A stretch of DNA of 38,020 nt from an uncultured Gammaproteobacteria bacterium. Lineage in GTDB: Bacteria; Pseudomonadota; Gammaproteobacteria; Steroidobacterales; XN24. Below are positions 1 through 7,285 of this stretch, one piece after another. The notes under the pieces are model-generated. The model saw nothing but the letters and a program-made list of their open reading frames with translations, searched no databases and was not told the origin of the DNA. The position numbers and the translations under genes were made by a program. Position 1 is the stretch's first letter; each line of letters opens with the position of its first letter. The stretch covers positions 1 through 38,020 of the forward strand of contig CAMYOC010000023.1 of NCBI GenBank assembly GCA_947259915.1, read 5' to 3'.

Positions 1-713
1 AAAAGACCCGCGCTTTTGTGCTCAACAGCCCCAGCAACCCCACCGGGGCCGCCTACACCCGTGCTGAGCTGCGCGCGCTGGCCGATGTGCTGCTGGAGCA
101 CCCCCGGGTCCTGATCATTACCGATGATATGTATGAGCACATCTACTGGGACAAGGAGCCGTTTTGCAGCCTGCTGACGGTGGCCCCGGAGCTCTATGAC
201 CGGACGGTGACGATCAACGGCGTCTCCAAGGCCTATGCCATGACCGGCTGGCGGATCGGTTATGCGGGCGGACCGAAGCCGATCATCGCGGCGATGAAAA
301 AAATCCAAAGCCAGAGCACATCGAACCCCTGCTCTATCGCCCAAAAAGCCGCGCTGGCCGCCATCAGCGGCGACCAGAACTGCGTCAGCGAGATGTGTGC
401 GGCGTTCAAGCAGCGCCACGACTACCTCGTCGACGCCCTCAATGGCCTGCCCGGTTTCGACTGCCTGCCGGGGGCCGGGACGTTCTACGCCTTCCCGGAC
501 GTCAGCAAAGCAATCGCTGCCATGGACGGTATCAGCAACGACGTACAGTTCTCCGAACACCTGCTCGAGCACGCGGGCGTTGCCGTGGTACCGGGCTCCG
601 CCTTCGGCGCCCCGGGGCATGTGCGCCTGTCCTTCGCCTGTGGCCTCGACACCCTGGAGCGCGCCGTCGGACGGATTGCGGCTGCCCTGCCCGCGGTCGC
701 CGGGGCAGCTTGA
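1..713 (+). CDS. Class I/II pyridoxal-phosphate aminotransferase (aspartate aminotransferase type), 3' part only
   Basis: The gene runs in from the left edge; 236 residues are visible, in the frame starting at base 3. It is a fold-type I aminotransferase that swaps amino groups between amino acids and 2-oxo acids using pyridoxal phosphate. Visible hallmarks are the SPSNPTG substrate/cofactor loop (bases 24-44), the ITDDMYE strand carrying the PLP-ring Asp/Tyr, the Schiff-base Lys in SKAYAMTGWRIGY (codon 228-230) and the carboxylate-binding Arg in VRLSFA near the C-terminus. Family members are about 390-400 residues, so roughly 160 are missing. An aminotransferase directly before tRNA-Asn also occurs in Pseudomonas, where uvrB lies next to it. 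The exact substrate (aspartate, aromatic or other) cannot be settled from this half. Confidence 0.9.
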   Translation, partial: KTRAFVLNSPSNPTGAAYTRAELRALADVLLEHPRVLIITDDMYEHIYWDKEPFCSLLTVAPELYDRTVTINGVSKAYAMTGWRIGYAGGPKPIIAAMKKIQSQSTSNPCSIAQKAALAAISGDQNCVSEMCAAFKQRHDYLVDALNGLPGFDCLPGAGTFYAFPDVSKAIAAMDGISNDVQFSEHLLEHAGVAVVPGSAFGAPGHVRLSFACGLDTLERAVGRIAAALPAVAGAA

Positions 714-738
714 CTTGAGGCGGTAGGGCTACGAGAAT
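710..738 (+). promoter_or_regulatory. Probable sigma-70 promoter of tRNA-Asn with GC-rich discriminator
   Basis: TTGACT (710-715) and GAGAAT (733-738) are 17 bp apart, a near-consensus -35 and a 4/6 -10. They are followed by the very GC-rich stretch TCCGCCCCTGCC, the kind of discriminator seen on stringently controlled stable-RNA promoters. The predicted start near 745 leaves a leader of about 25 nt before the mature tRNA. The -35 overlaps the stop codon of the aminotransferase. This is inference from spacing and composition. Confidence 0.45.
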
Positions 739-769
739 TCCGCCCCTGCCGCCAGTCGGCACAGATTTT

Positions 770-845
770 TCCCCGGTAGCTCAGTTGGTAGAGCGGTTGA
801 CTGTTAATCAATTGGTCGGTGGTTCGAGTCCGCCCCGGGGAGCCA
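770..845 (+). tRNA. tRNA-Asn (anticodon GTT)
   Basis: A 76-nt tRNA with a fully paired acceptor stem (TCCCCGG 770-776 with CCGGGGA 835-841), discriminator G842 and an encoded CCA (843-845). The D-loop has AGCTCAGTTGGTAGAGC, the anticodon loop is CTGTTAA with GTT at 803-805, and the T-arm contains GGTTCGAGTCC. GTT reads asparagine codons AAC and AAU. The gene has its own putative promoter and terminator. Confidence 0.98.
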
Positions 846-870
846 AATTCAATGGGACGCCCCCAAGAGA

Positions 871-894
871 AAGCCCGCCTCGAGCGGGCTTTTT
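871..894 (+). terminator. Rho-independent terminator of tRNA-Asn
   Basis: AAGCCCGC (871-878), loop CTCGA, GCGGGCTT (884-891), running into a short T stretch to 894. It lies 26 nt after the tRNA CCA end, so it closes the monocistronic tRNA transcript. Confidence 0.85.
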
Positions 895-1086
895 CATGAT
901 GCTGACCCTCTCTCCCGCAAGACCCGCAACCAGGCAACTGTGACGCGGGCTTCGCAGGGTACGTTGGGGCGATTGTCCTGCCTTCCGTTCCAGGAGAGTC
1001 AGGGTGACTGTCCCTGAATTCCCACGAGACTCAAGTCGCAAAGCACACCTCTAAACCGAGGCGATGCCACGGCGAGACAGCTAACT

Positions 1087-1161
1087 TGTCCGAAAAAGGT
1101 GTCAGATTTATTTTCCTTCCGTCGCAATTCAAGGAAATAAACCTGACACCTTTTTCGGACA
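1087..1161. repeat. 75-bp near-perfect inverted repeat, REP/IS200-family-like
   Basis: The first 19 bases (1087-1105, beginning TGTCCGAAAAAGG) are perfectly complementary to 1143-1161. The pairing continues inward (1106-1118 with 1131-1142) with one mismatch and one bulged T, giving arms of 31-32 nt around a 12-nt loop (1119-1130). A T6 run at 1163-1168 follows. There is no coding capacity. Similar GTGTCAG/CTGACAC hairpins occur as dispersed palindromes near Y1 (REP-associated) transposases in gammaproteobacteria; that link is from memory and unverified. It could also terminate plus-strand transcription. Nothing else is recognised between 895 and 1228. Confidence 0.75.
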
Positions 1162-1228
1162 CTTTTTTCGTTGTCCGCCTGCGCGTGGGCCGCCAGGCGT
1201 TAGCGGCTGCAACACGGCGACTGTCTGA

Positions 1229-1567
1229 TCAAATATTCTGGAAACGGATGATCTTCAGCCGGCCGAGCTGGAAACGGGCACGCATTTCGCGCTTGCCGCC
1301 CTCATCCACTACCTTGCAGGGACTGGTGCCCGTCGTCGAGCACTGGTAGACCCATTCCACCTGCAGTGGATTACCGTTCAGCTCGACGATCTCCAGTGGA
1401 TCGCCCGCGACGGCGCGGACTTCTTCGAAGCCAGACCCCTCGGCGACCGTCTCGCCGTTGACGGTATAGCTCGACACCACACCCGCCTGAACTCCGGCAG
1501 CGGCGGCCAGCGCCAGGCTGATCATCATCAGGCTGATCGCTATGGTGCGCATTACGCGACTAATCAT
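1229..1567 (-). CDS. Orphan small secreted protein, function unknown
   Basis: This 112-residue protein starts at the ATG at 1567, chosen because AGGAGGA (complement of 1575-1581) sits 7 nt upstream; an in-frame extension upstream lacks a comparable site. The first 29 residues form a clear Sec signal peptide: Arg-containing n-region, a hydrophobic core rich in Ala, Leu and Ile, and a GVQA/G cleavage site. The mature part is about 85 residues, has two cysteines (in YQC and SPC, 9 residues apart, possibly a disulfide) and ends in a basic segment, KREMRARFQLGRLKIIRF. I do not recognise a family. It is monocistronic and divergent from the prpE side. Confidence 0.7.
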   Translation of the reverse strand: MISRVMRTIAISLMMISLALAAAAGVQAGVVSSYTVNGETVAEGSGFEEVRAVAGDPLEIVELNGNPLQVEWVYQCSTTGTSPCKVVDEGGKREMRARFQLGRLKIIRFQNI

Positions 1568-1814
1568 CTGCGGATCCTCCTGAGTAGCGGCAAAGAGGCA
1601 CATATCCGACATCGTTTGGCCCCTGTATTGAGTCAGACCGGCCTGCCGGAAGATTCATTACACAGGACTGCGTCCGATAAGCCGGCCCGAGCACTGCTCC
1701 CGGCGATAGTGTTCGTTGCGGAGCACACCGAAATGGGGGCTGGATTTTGCACCGACTGGCGGCCGGCGGCCCCCCCGATGGAGCAAAGTGCAAAAAGGCT
1801 GACCAGCGGTGCCA

Positions 1815-1833
1815 ATACCCGGAACCCGGGTAT
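1815..1833. other. Short palindrome upstream of a small ORF
   Basis: ATACCCG (1815-1821), loop GAACC, CGGGTAT (1827-1833): a perfect 7-bp stem without a T-tract. It lies 42 bp before the small ORF at 1875, between two divergent genes, so it could be an operator or part of a leader hairpin. No known motif is matched. Confidence 0.3.
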
Positions 1834-1874
1834 CTCTACACTTTCCGTCGTCCTAATCACCTCGGGAAGGCGTG

Positions 1875-1943
1875 ATGTACAAATTGTTGCTCGTGGCATT
1901 CGTCGTGTTGCTGTTCGTGACCACCATGGGTGGCGGCGCCTGA
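1875..1943 (+). CDS. Possible 22-residue hydrophobic membrane peptide
   Basis: ATG 1875 to TGA 1943 encodes 22 residues: Met-Tyr-Lys, then a run of about 14 hydrophobic residues (LLLVAFVVLLFV), then TTMGGGA. A GGGAAGG purine stretch (1864-1870) lies 4 nt upstream, a usable though close ribosome-binding site. The charge pattern (one N-terminal Lys, one hydrophobic helix, Gly-rich tail) resembles small single-pass membrane peptides. A GC-rich hairpin (1935-1940 with 1956-1961) follows, without a T-tract. No family is recognised, and chance cannot be excluded for an ORF this short. The rest of 1568-2258 shows no other supportable gene. Confidence 0.4.
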   Translation: MYKLLLVAFVVLLFVTTMGGGA

Positions 1944-2258
1944 ACCGCGTCTGCGGGCGCCACGGTGAGGCGGGCCGGGAGGGTCGGGATCCTTCGTGCC
2001 ACCTCCCCCCCGGTATCGGTGAACCCGGCTGACCGGCTCGTCTCACCCTGGCGCCTGTATTTCGGTCGACACTCCGCCAAGCCCGGGATCCCGCTCCCAC
2101 CCTCACTCCCAGGCTGGCCCGATCGTTCGAATTTCCCGGGGCCCCCGCCGCTGACTTCTGTCGGCCGGCGATAGACCAAGGTCGGATTTGCCCTTTACGC
2201 CTTGCCAGCTAGCCTAGGCCAGACGGGTTCCGTATCGATGCCACAGGGGACGGCAATC

Positions 2259-4151
2259 ATGGGCTACCAGGCAAGCTATCGACGTTCTTTGGATGATCCT
2301 GAGGGTTTCTGGGGCGACGCGGCCAGCGCGGTCGACTGGTACAAGACCTGGGACAAGGTGCTGGACGATTCCGAGGCCCCGTTCTACCACTGGTTCCGCG
2401 GCGCGGAACTCAATACCTGCTACAACGCGATCGACCGTCATGTCGTCGCCGGACGTGGCTCGCAAGACGCGCTGATCTACGACAGCCCGGTCACCGACAC
2501 CAAGAGTCGGATCACCTATCTGGAGCTGCAGGACAAGGTCTCGCATGTAGCCGGCGCGCTGCGCGACATGGGCGTCGCAAAGGGTGATCGCGTGATCATC
2601 TATATGCCGATGGTGCCCGAGACGGCGATGGCCATGCTGGCCTGCGCCCGGATCGGCGCCATCCATTCCGTCGTGTTCGGTGGCTTCGCCGCGCGCGAAC
2701 TCGCGACCCGTATCGACGACGCCAAACCGACCGCCGTGCTCTCGGCTTCCTGCGGGATCGAGGTCAACAAGGTGATCCCCTACAAACCGCTGCTCGACGA
2801 GGCGCTGGAGATCGCGACCCACGAGCCGGAGCACTGCCTCATCTTGCAGCGCCCGCAGTGTGCGGCGGCGCTGACGTCCGGACGCGATCTGGACTGGTCC
2901 GATGCGGTCGCGGCGGCCGAACCGGCGTCCTGCGTCCCGGTGGCCGCGACCGACCCGCTCTACATCCTCTATACCTCCGGCACGACCGGCGAGCCCAAGG
3001 GCGTGGTGCGTGACCATGGTGGTCACGCGGTGGCACTGACCTGGAGCATGGAATACGTCTATGGCGTCGAGCCGGGCGACGTGTTTTGGGCTGCTTCCGA
3101 TGTGGGCTGGGTGGTCGGTCATTCCTACATCGTCTATGGCCCGTTGTTCTACGGCTGCACCACGGTGCTCTATGAAGGCAAGCCGGTGGGGACACCCGAC
3201 CCCGGTGCATTCTGGCGCGTGATTTCCGAACACAAGGTCCGCGTCATGTTCACCGCACCGACCGCGTTCCGCGCGATAAAGCGCGAGGATTCGCACGGCG
3301 ATTACGTCAAACGCTACGATCTCAGCTGTCTGAAGACGCTGTTTTTAGCCGGTGAACGCTGCGATCCGGACACGCTGGACTGGGCCGGCAAGATGCTCGG
3401 CGTCCCGGTGATCGACCACTGGTGGCAGACCGAGACCGGCTGGCCGATCGCCGCCGACTGCATGGGTCTCGAACAGCTCCCGATCAAACCCGGTTCGCCC
3501 ACCTGCGCGGTGCCTGGCTATGACGTGCGCGTGCTGGACAACGACGGCATCGAGGTGCCGGACGGCGAGATCGGCAGCATCATGATCCGTCTGCCGCTGC
3601 CGCCCGGGACGCTGACCACTCTGTGGAACAACGACGCACGCTTTGTGGATTCCTATCTGGCGACGCACGAGGGCTGGTATCTGACCGGTGATGCGGGCTA
3701 CCGCGATGAGGACGCTTATCTGTGGGTGATGAGCCGCATCGACGACATCATCAACACCGCCGGCCACCGGCTCTCCACCGGCGGCATGGAAGAAGTCCTG
3801 TCCGCCCATCCGGATGTGGCGGAGACGGCGGTGATCGGAGTCGCCGACGAACTCAAGGGCGAATTGCCGGTAGGTCTGGTGGTGCTCAAATCGGATGTCG
3901 ACAGACCCGAGGAAGAGATCAAAGCGGAGCTGGTGGCGATGATCCGGGAGAAGATCGGACCAGTGGCCTCGTTCAAAAAGGTCTCGATCGTGCAACGGCT
4001 GCCCAAGACCCGCTCCGGCAAGGTCCTGCGCGGCATCATGCGTAACATCGCCGACAGCAAGGAATACAAGATGCCGGCGACCATCGATGACCCACGTATC
4101 CTGGGTGAGATCGAGCAGGCGCTAAAGACGATCGGCTACGCCAAGGATTGA
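2259..4151 (+). CDS. prpE: Propionyl-CoA synthetase (acetate-CoA ligase family)
   Basis: A 630-residue ANL-superfamily acyl-CoA synthetase that activates propionate (ATP + propionate + CoA) through an acyl-adenylate. The ATG at 2259 is preferred because AGGGGA lies 8 nt upstream and the length matches PrpE (about 628). Motifs in order: the N-terminal WYKTWDKVLDD and NTCYNAIDRH segments typical of PrpE, the P-loop YTSGTTGEPKG (about 238-248), the VRDHGGH and ASDVGWVVGHSY signatures, WWQTETGWPI for adenine binding, YLTGDAG, and the C-terminal PKTRSGKVLRG whose Lys (about 588) is the adenylation Lys and the usual acetylation site. No prpB, prpC or prpD is adjacent, so downstream propionate use must be encoded elsewhere. 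PrpE is favoured over Acs, with which it shares the fold. Confidence 0.93.
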   Translation: MGYQASYRRSLDDPEGFWGDAASAVDWYKTWDKVLDDSEAPFYHWFRGAELNTCYNAIDRHVVAGRGSQDALIYDSPVTDTKSRITYLELQDKVSHVAGALRDMGVAKGDRVIIYMPMVPETAMAMLACARIGAIHSVVFGGFAARELATRIDDAKPTAVLSASCGIEVNKVIPYKPLLDEALEIATHEPEHCLILQRPQCAAALTSGRDLDWSDAVAAAEPASCVPVAATDPLYILYTSGTTGEPKGVVRDHGGHAVALTWSMEYVYGVEPGDVFWAASDVGWVVGHSYIVYGPLFYGCTTVLYEGKPVGTPDPGAFWRVISEHKVRVMFTAPTAFRAIKREDSHGDYVKRYDLSCLKTLFLAGERCDPDTLDWAGKMLGVPVIDHWWQTETGWPIAADCMGLEQLPIKPGSPTCAVPGYDVRVLDNDGIEVPDGEIGSIMIRLPLPPGTLTTLWNNDARFVDSYLATHEGWYLTGDAGYRDEDAYLWVMSRIDDIINTAGHRLSTGGMEEVLSAHPDVAETAVIGVADELKGELPVGLVVLKSDVDRPEEEIKAELVAMIREKIGPVASFKKVSIVQRLPKTRSGKVLRGIMRNIADSKEYKMPATIDDPRILGEIEQALKTIGYAKD

Positions 4152-4226
4152 TCCGCGCGGGCCGCGGGCATGACCACCCGCATCCCTGGGTTATGCTATG
4201 GCAGGCTGTCATGGGGAGACAGAGTC

Positions 4227-5033
4227 ATGAGCGAACAGGATCCGGCAAGCCCGGAGATTCCAGAGGAGGCACCGCTGCCTTTCCTGGCACCCTGCCGGAT
4301 CGTTCCGGCCTCGGCGCCGTTGCGCTGGCTCGCAGCCGGCTGGAAGGACCTGCGCGCCGCCTGGCGGCAGAGCCTGAGCTGGGGGCTGGTGGTGTTTGCG
4401 CTATCGCTGGTCATCAGCCTCATCGCCTATTCGCTCGGCAGCCTGGTGATGCTGCTGACGCTGTTGTCCGGGTTTGTGTTGATCGGTCCGCTGTTGGCGG
4501 TCGCGCTCTATATCATCAGCTGGCGTCTCGAGCGTGGCCGTGCGCCGACCTTCCGGCGCAGTATCGCGGAAGCCAGGCGTCAGCTCGGCAACTGCGCGGT
4601 CTATGCGCTGGTGCTGATGGTGGTGTTCCTGATCTGGGCCCGGTCCGGCTCCATGGTGCACGTGTTCTTCCCGGTCGAAGCCGAGCCCGATCTGGGGCAA
4701 CTCACGACCTTTCTCGGTATCGGCTCGGCGGTCGGCGCGATCTTTGCCACCATCACCTTTGCCGCCAGCGCGTTCTCTTTGCCGATGATCACCGACCGTC
4801 AGACCGACACGGTCACCGCGGTGGTCACCAGCATCAATGCAGTATTGCGCAACAAGCCGGCGATGCTGGTGTGGATGAGCATACTGGTGCTCAGCGTGCT
4901 GATCGGTTTTGCCACGGCCTTCGTCGGCCTGATCGTGTTGTTCCCGCTGCTGGGACACGCCACCTGGCACAGTTACAAGGATGTGATCGACGCCTCGGAC
5001 TGGCCCCGGAACGAACCGATGGGCCTCCCCTGA
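4227..5033 (+). CDS. DUF2189-type integral membrane protein
   Basis: A 268-residue inner-membrane protein. The start at 4227 follows GGGGAG by 8 nt; upstream in-frame codons would add 19 residues without a better site. The cytoplasmic-looking N-terminus (rich in Pro, Glu and Ala) leads into WLAAGWKDLRAAWRQSLSWG. Hydrophobic spans follow at about 65-115 (probably two helices), 135-155, 175-200 and 225-255. The pattern matches the DUF2189 family of bacterial membrane proteins, whose function is unknown. It lies 75 bp after prpE, is transcribed the same way and shares its terminator, so the two may be co-transcribed. No catalytic motif is seen. Confidence 0.8.
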   Translation: MSEQDPASPEIPEEAPLPFLAPCRIVPASAPLRWLAAGWKDLRAAWRQSLSWGLVVFALSLVISLIAYSLGSLVMLLTLLSGFVLIGPLLAVALYIISWRLERGRAPTFRRSIAEARRQLGNCAVYALVLMVVFLIWARSGSMVHVFFPVEAEPDLGQLTTFLGIGSAVGAIFATITFAASAFSLPMITDRQTDTVTAVVTSINAVLRNKPAMLVWMSILVLSVLIGFATAFVGLIVLFPLLGHATWHSYKDVIDASDWPRNEPMGLP

Positions 5034-5056
5034 ACCGCGCCTCTCTCAGCGCAAAC

Positions 5057-5085
5057 AAAAAAGGCGCCAGACGGCGCCTTTTTTT
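5057..5085. terminator. Bidirectional Rho-independent terminator
   Basis: A6 (5057-5062), GGCGCC (5063-5068), loop AGAC, GGCGCC (5073-5078), T7 (5079-5085). A-run and T-run flank the stem, so it can stop both the plus-strand DUF2189 transcript and the minus-strand mtrB-like transcript that ends at 5101. Confidence 0.92.
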
Positions 5086-5100
5086 GTCGAGCCGGCAGAC

Positions 5101-7281
5101 TCAGTATTCCAATGGGGGCCGCGGCAGATCGAGGCGATAGGTAAATGACAGACCGACCACGCTGACGTCATAGTCGGCGGCCGCCGCGCCCCAGGTCAGT
5201 ACGCCGGAGAGCGTGTCCGGCGCGGTGCCGTCCACATGCCAGTCGCTGCTGCGATAACGCTCATACAGCCATCCGCCACGCAGCTGCATCTGCGGGTTCA
5301 ATTCGTAAGTGACATCAAGCCGGGCGGTATTACGCTCCGAGCGGAATTTGGGGAAGCCACTGCCGACACCTGACTGCCTGACGTTCGTGCTGCCCTGAGA
5401 TTGTGCATAGGTGTAATCGAGTTCCAGACCCCAGCGCTGCGCGATGTTCTCCCAGCGAAAGCCCACGTTGGCGGCGTCGAAATCGTCATTGTTCTTGGCC
5501 CGCCAGTTGGGCGCGGCCGTATTGGGATCCACGTTGCTTTGTGCGCCGCGCTGCTTGTACGTCACCTGCTCGCTGGACAAGCCCAGAAACAAATGCACGT
5601 CGTCTGCAAACGCATAGCTGGCATCGGCAGCAATCGAATCACGATCGGCGTCGGTCAGACCGACGTCCGAGTTCTTGTAATCCTCGGTCCAGACATCCAG
5701 CTGCAGGCCGAGGCTGAGCCTGTCGGCCGGGCGTGCCTGCACTCGGACCTCGACGCCGTCGCGGTCACGGTCGGCCTCGTAGTACTTGTGCATCAGCGGG
5801 TTCTGCTCGAGCTTGATACCTGTCTGCGGGCGGTAGGTGGAACCATCGCGGCTCGCGGTCTGTCCCTTTATGTTCACATCGAAGGCGTTCGACGGTTTGA
5901 GCTTCAGCTTCGCCCAGTAGGTGTCCTCTTCGTTTTCGCTGACCTCTTGCAGATTCCGCTCGATCTTGTCGTAGTCGTAACCGATCGATCCCTTCAGCCG
6001 GCGGGTGAAGCGGTAGTCCGCCGCCAGGTCGAAATCGGTATCCTTGAAACCGTAGGGCCGATTCTCCACCGCCACGCCACCGGCGATGTTGTCCGCCAGT
6101 ACATAGTCATAGCTGTCGCGAGGACTCTTGTTGTCACGCTTGTTGTAGCGGAAATCACCGGTCAGCCGGAGACGCGACCACTCGGCGGAGGTTACGCGCA
6201 GGCTGTATTGCGTCAGGTCCACCTTGCCGTCGAAAGAACTGCGCGGCAGCGGCGTCCCGGCCAGGGCCGGGTTGATGGTGTACGGGAGGAAGCTGTCGTC
6301 CTGCTCGGACTGGCCCAGCGAGACGGTGCCCGAGGCGATGGTGCGCGGCGTGATGTTGACGGCACCTGAGAGGCTGACGTTATAGGACTTGTTGTCCGGC
6401 GCCTGAGCCATCCTGCCATCGTCCGGCCCGGTGAACGCGTTCTCCCACTGCAGGCTCAGATCCTTGTTGCTAAACCAGGAACCGAGATACGCCAATCGGA
6501 TCTGCCAGCGGTCGGCCGTATAGTTGATCCCGCCCTCGACTTCGTTGGTCTCGTAGTTTAGCGGCTGGATCAGTTCGGCCGCGCTGCCCAGGAACGTGCC
6601 CCAGGTCCGCCCTTTGCCTTCTTTGGTCTGGTAACGCCAGTCCACGTCAAAGCTCAGGTTCGGGCTGAACAGATACTCCGCGCCGAGATCCAGCGTCTCG
6701 CGATCCCAGCCCGGATCGAAGCCGCGCAGATCACTGGCCAGGTTGGTCATGCCGCCGGTGCCCCCGGCGCGGATCCAGTTGTCGGGCAGAATCAGTGGCG
6801 TGTCACCCAGCGGGCGATAGATGGTCTGGGTCGACTCGAGCAAATAGCGATACGGGAGCCGGTCGTAGCCCAGGTCGAGCATCCATTTGCCCTGATGCCC
6901 GACCTCCATGTCGTAGTCAAATGACTCCTGGCTGTAGCCAAAGCCTTCGATCTTCGCCGTGTAACCCTTGTCACCCCAGTATGTGATCTGCGGCGACAGA
7001 CCACCGATCACGCCGCTATTCTCATATCCGGTATAGCGACCGAACGCGGTTTCGCTGTCTGTGATGTAACCCGCGCTGGCGCCGATACTGCCGGTCCAGC
7101 CCTGGCTGAACTGACAGAATTTGCAGCTCCAGGTGGACGTGTCGGGCTTGCTCGTTTCGTCGCCGGCCGCCGCGCCGGCCATCATGATGGCGGCGGCTGT
7201 CGCCAGACCCAGCAGCATGCGGCGAGCCTGCGCTGCGCCGGACCGGGTCGTGAATTGTCTTTCCCGCGCTGGCCAGATCAT
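5101..7281 (-). CDS. mtrB: MtrB/PioB-family outer-membrane beta-barrel, decaheme-associated
   Basis: A 726-residue barrel that in this family sheathes a periplasmic decaheme cytochrome across the outer membrane, letting electrons pass to an external cytochrome. Visible signs: an N-terminal signal region (hydrophobic 22-40, cut near AAAG), a CXXC motif CKFC (Cys53/Cys56) like the one in Shewanella MtrB, about 600 residues of alternating amphipathic strands with many aromatic girdle residues (GYITDSETAFGRYTGYEN, YDVSVVGLSFTYRLDL), and a C-terminal aromatic residue (LEY) as in barrel insertion signals. The start codon lies 4 nt after the stop of the upstream decaheme gene, whose last codons supply the GAGG ribosome site, so translation is probably coupled. 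MtrB, PioB and MtoB cannot be separated by sequence alone; direction of electron flow is open. Confidence 0.93.
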   Translation of the reverse strand: MIWPARERQFTTRSGAAQARRMLLGLATAAAIMMAGAAAGDETSKPDTSTWSCKFCQFSQGWTGSIGASAGYITDSETAFGRYTGYENSGVIGGLSPQITYWGDKGYTAKIEGFGYSQESFDYDMEVGHQGKWMLDLGYDRLPYRYLLESTQTIYRPLGDTPLILPDNWIRAGGTGGMTNLASDLRGFDPGWDRETLDLGAEYLFSPNLSFDVDWRYQTKEGKGRTWGTFLGSAAELIQPLNYETNEVEGGINYTADRWQIRLAYLGSWFSNKDLSLQWENAFTGPDDGRMAQAPDNKSYNVSLSGAVNITPRTIASGTVSLGQSEQDDSFLPYTINPALAGTPLPRSSFDGKVDLTQYSLRVTSAEWSRLRLTGDFRYNKRDNKSPRDSYDYVLADNIAGGVAVENRPYGFKDTDFDLAADYRFTRRLKGSIGYDYDKIERNLQEVSENEEDTYWAKLKLKPSNAFDVNIKGQTASRDGSTYRPQTGIKLEQNPLMHKYYEADRDRDGVEVRVQARPADRLSLGLQLDVWTEDYKNSDVGLTDADRDSIAADASYAFADDVHLFLGLSSEQVTYKQRGAQSNVDPNTAAPNWRAKNNDDFDAANVGFRWENIAQRWGLELDYTYAQSQGSTNVRQSGVGSGFPKFRSERNTARLDVTYELNPQMQLRGGWLYERYRSSDWHVDGTAPDTLSGVLTWGAAAADYDVSVVGLSFTYRLDLPRPPLEY

Positions 7282-7285
7282 GCCG

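Noticed and set aside
485..1041. Minus-strand ORFs of 77-150 residues across the tRNA-Asn gene
   Set aside because: They are antisense to the aminotransferase and the tRNA; peptides such as GGLEPPTN are the well-known artefact of translating tRNA-Asn backwards.
1086..1349. Plus-strand 87-residue ORF beginning in the inverted repeat
   Set aside because: It begins with TTG, crosses the palindrome and then lies opposite a better-supported secreted-protein gene.
4148..5140. 330-residue plus ORF after prpE
   Set aside because: It overlaps the DUF2189 gene in another frame, runs through the terminator and has no protein-like composition.
5401..6369. 322-residue plus ORF opposite the mtrB-like gene
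   Set aside because: The minus-strand barrel gene has clear family features; the opposite frame is open only because of GC-rich codon bias.
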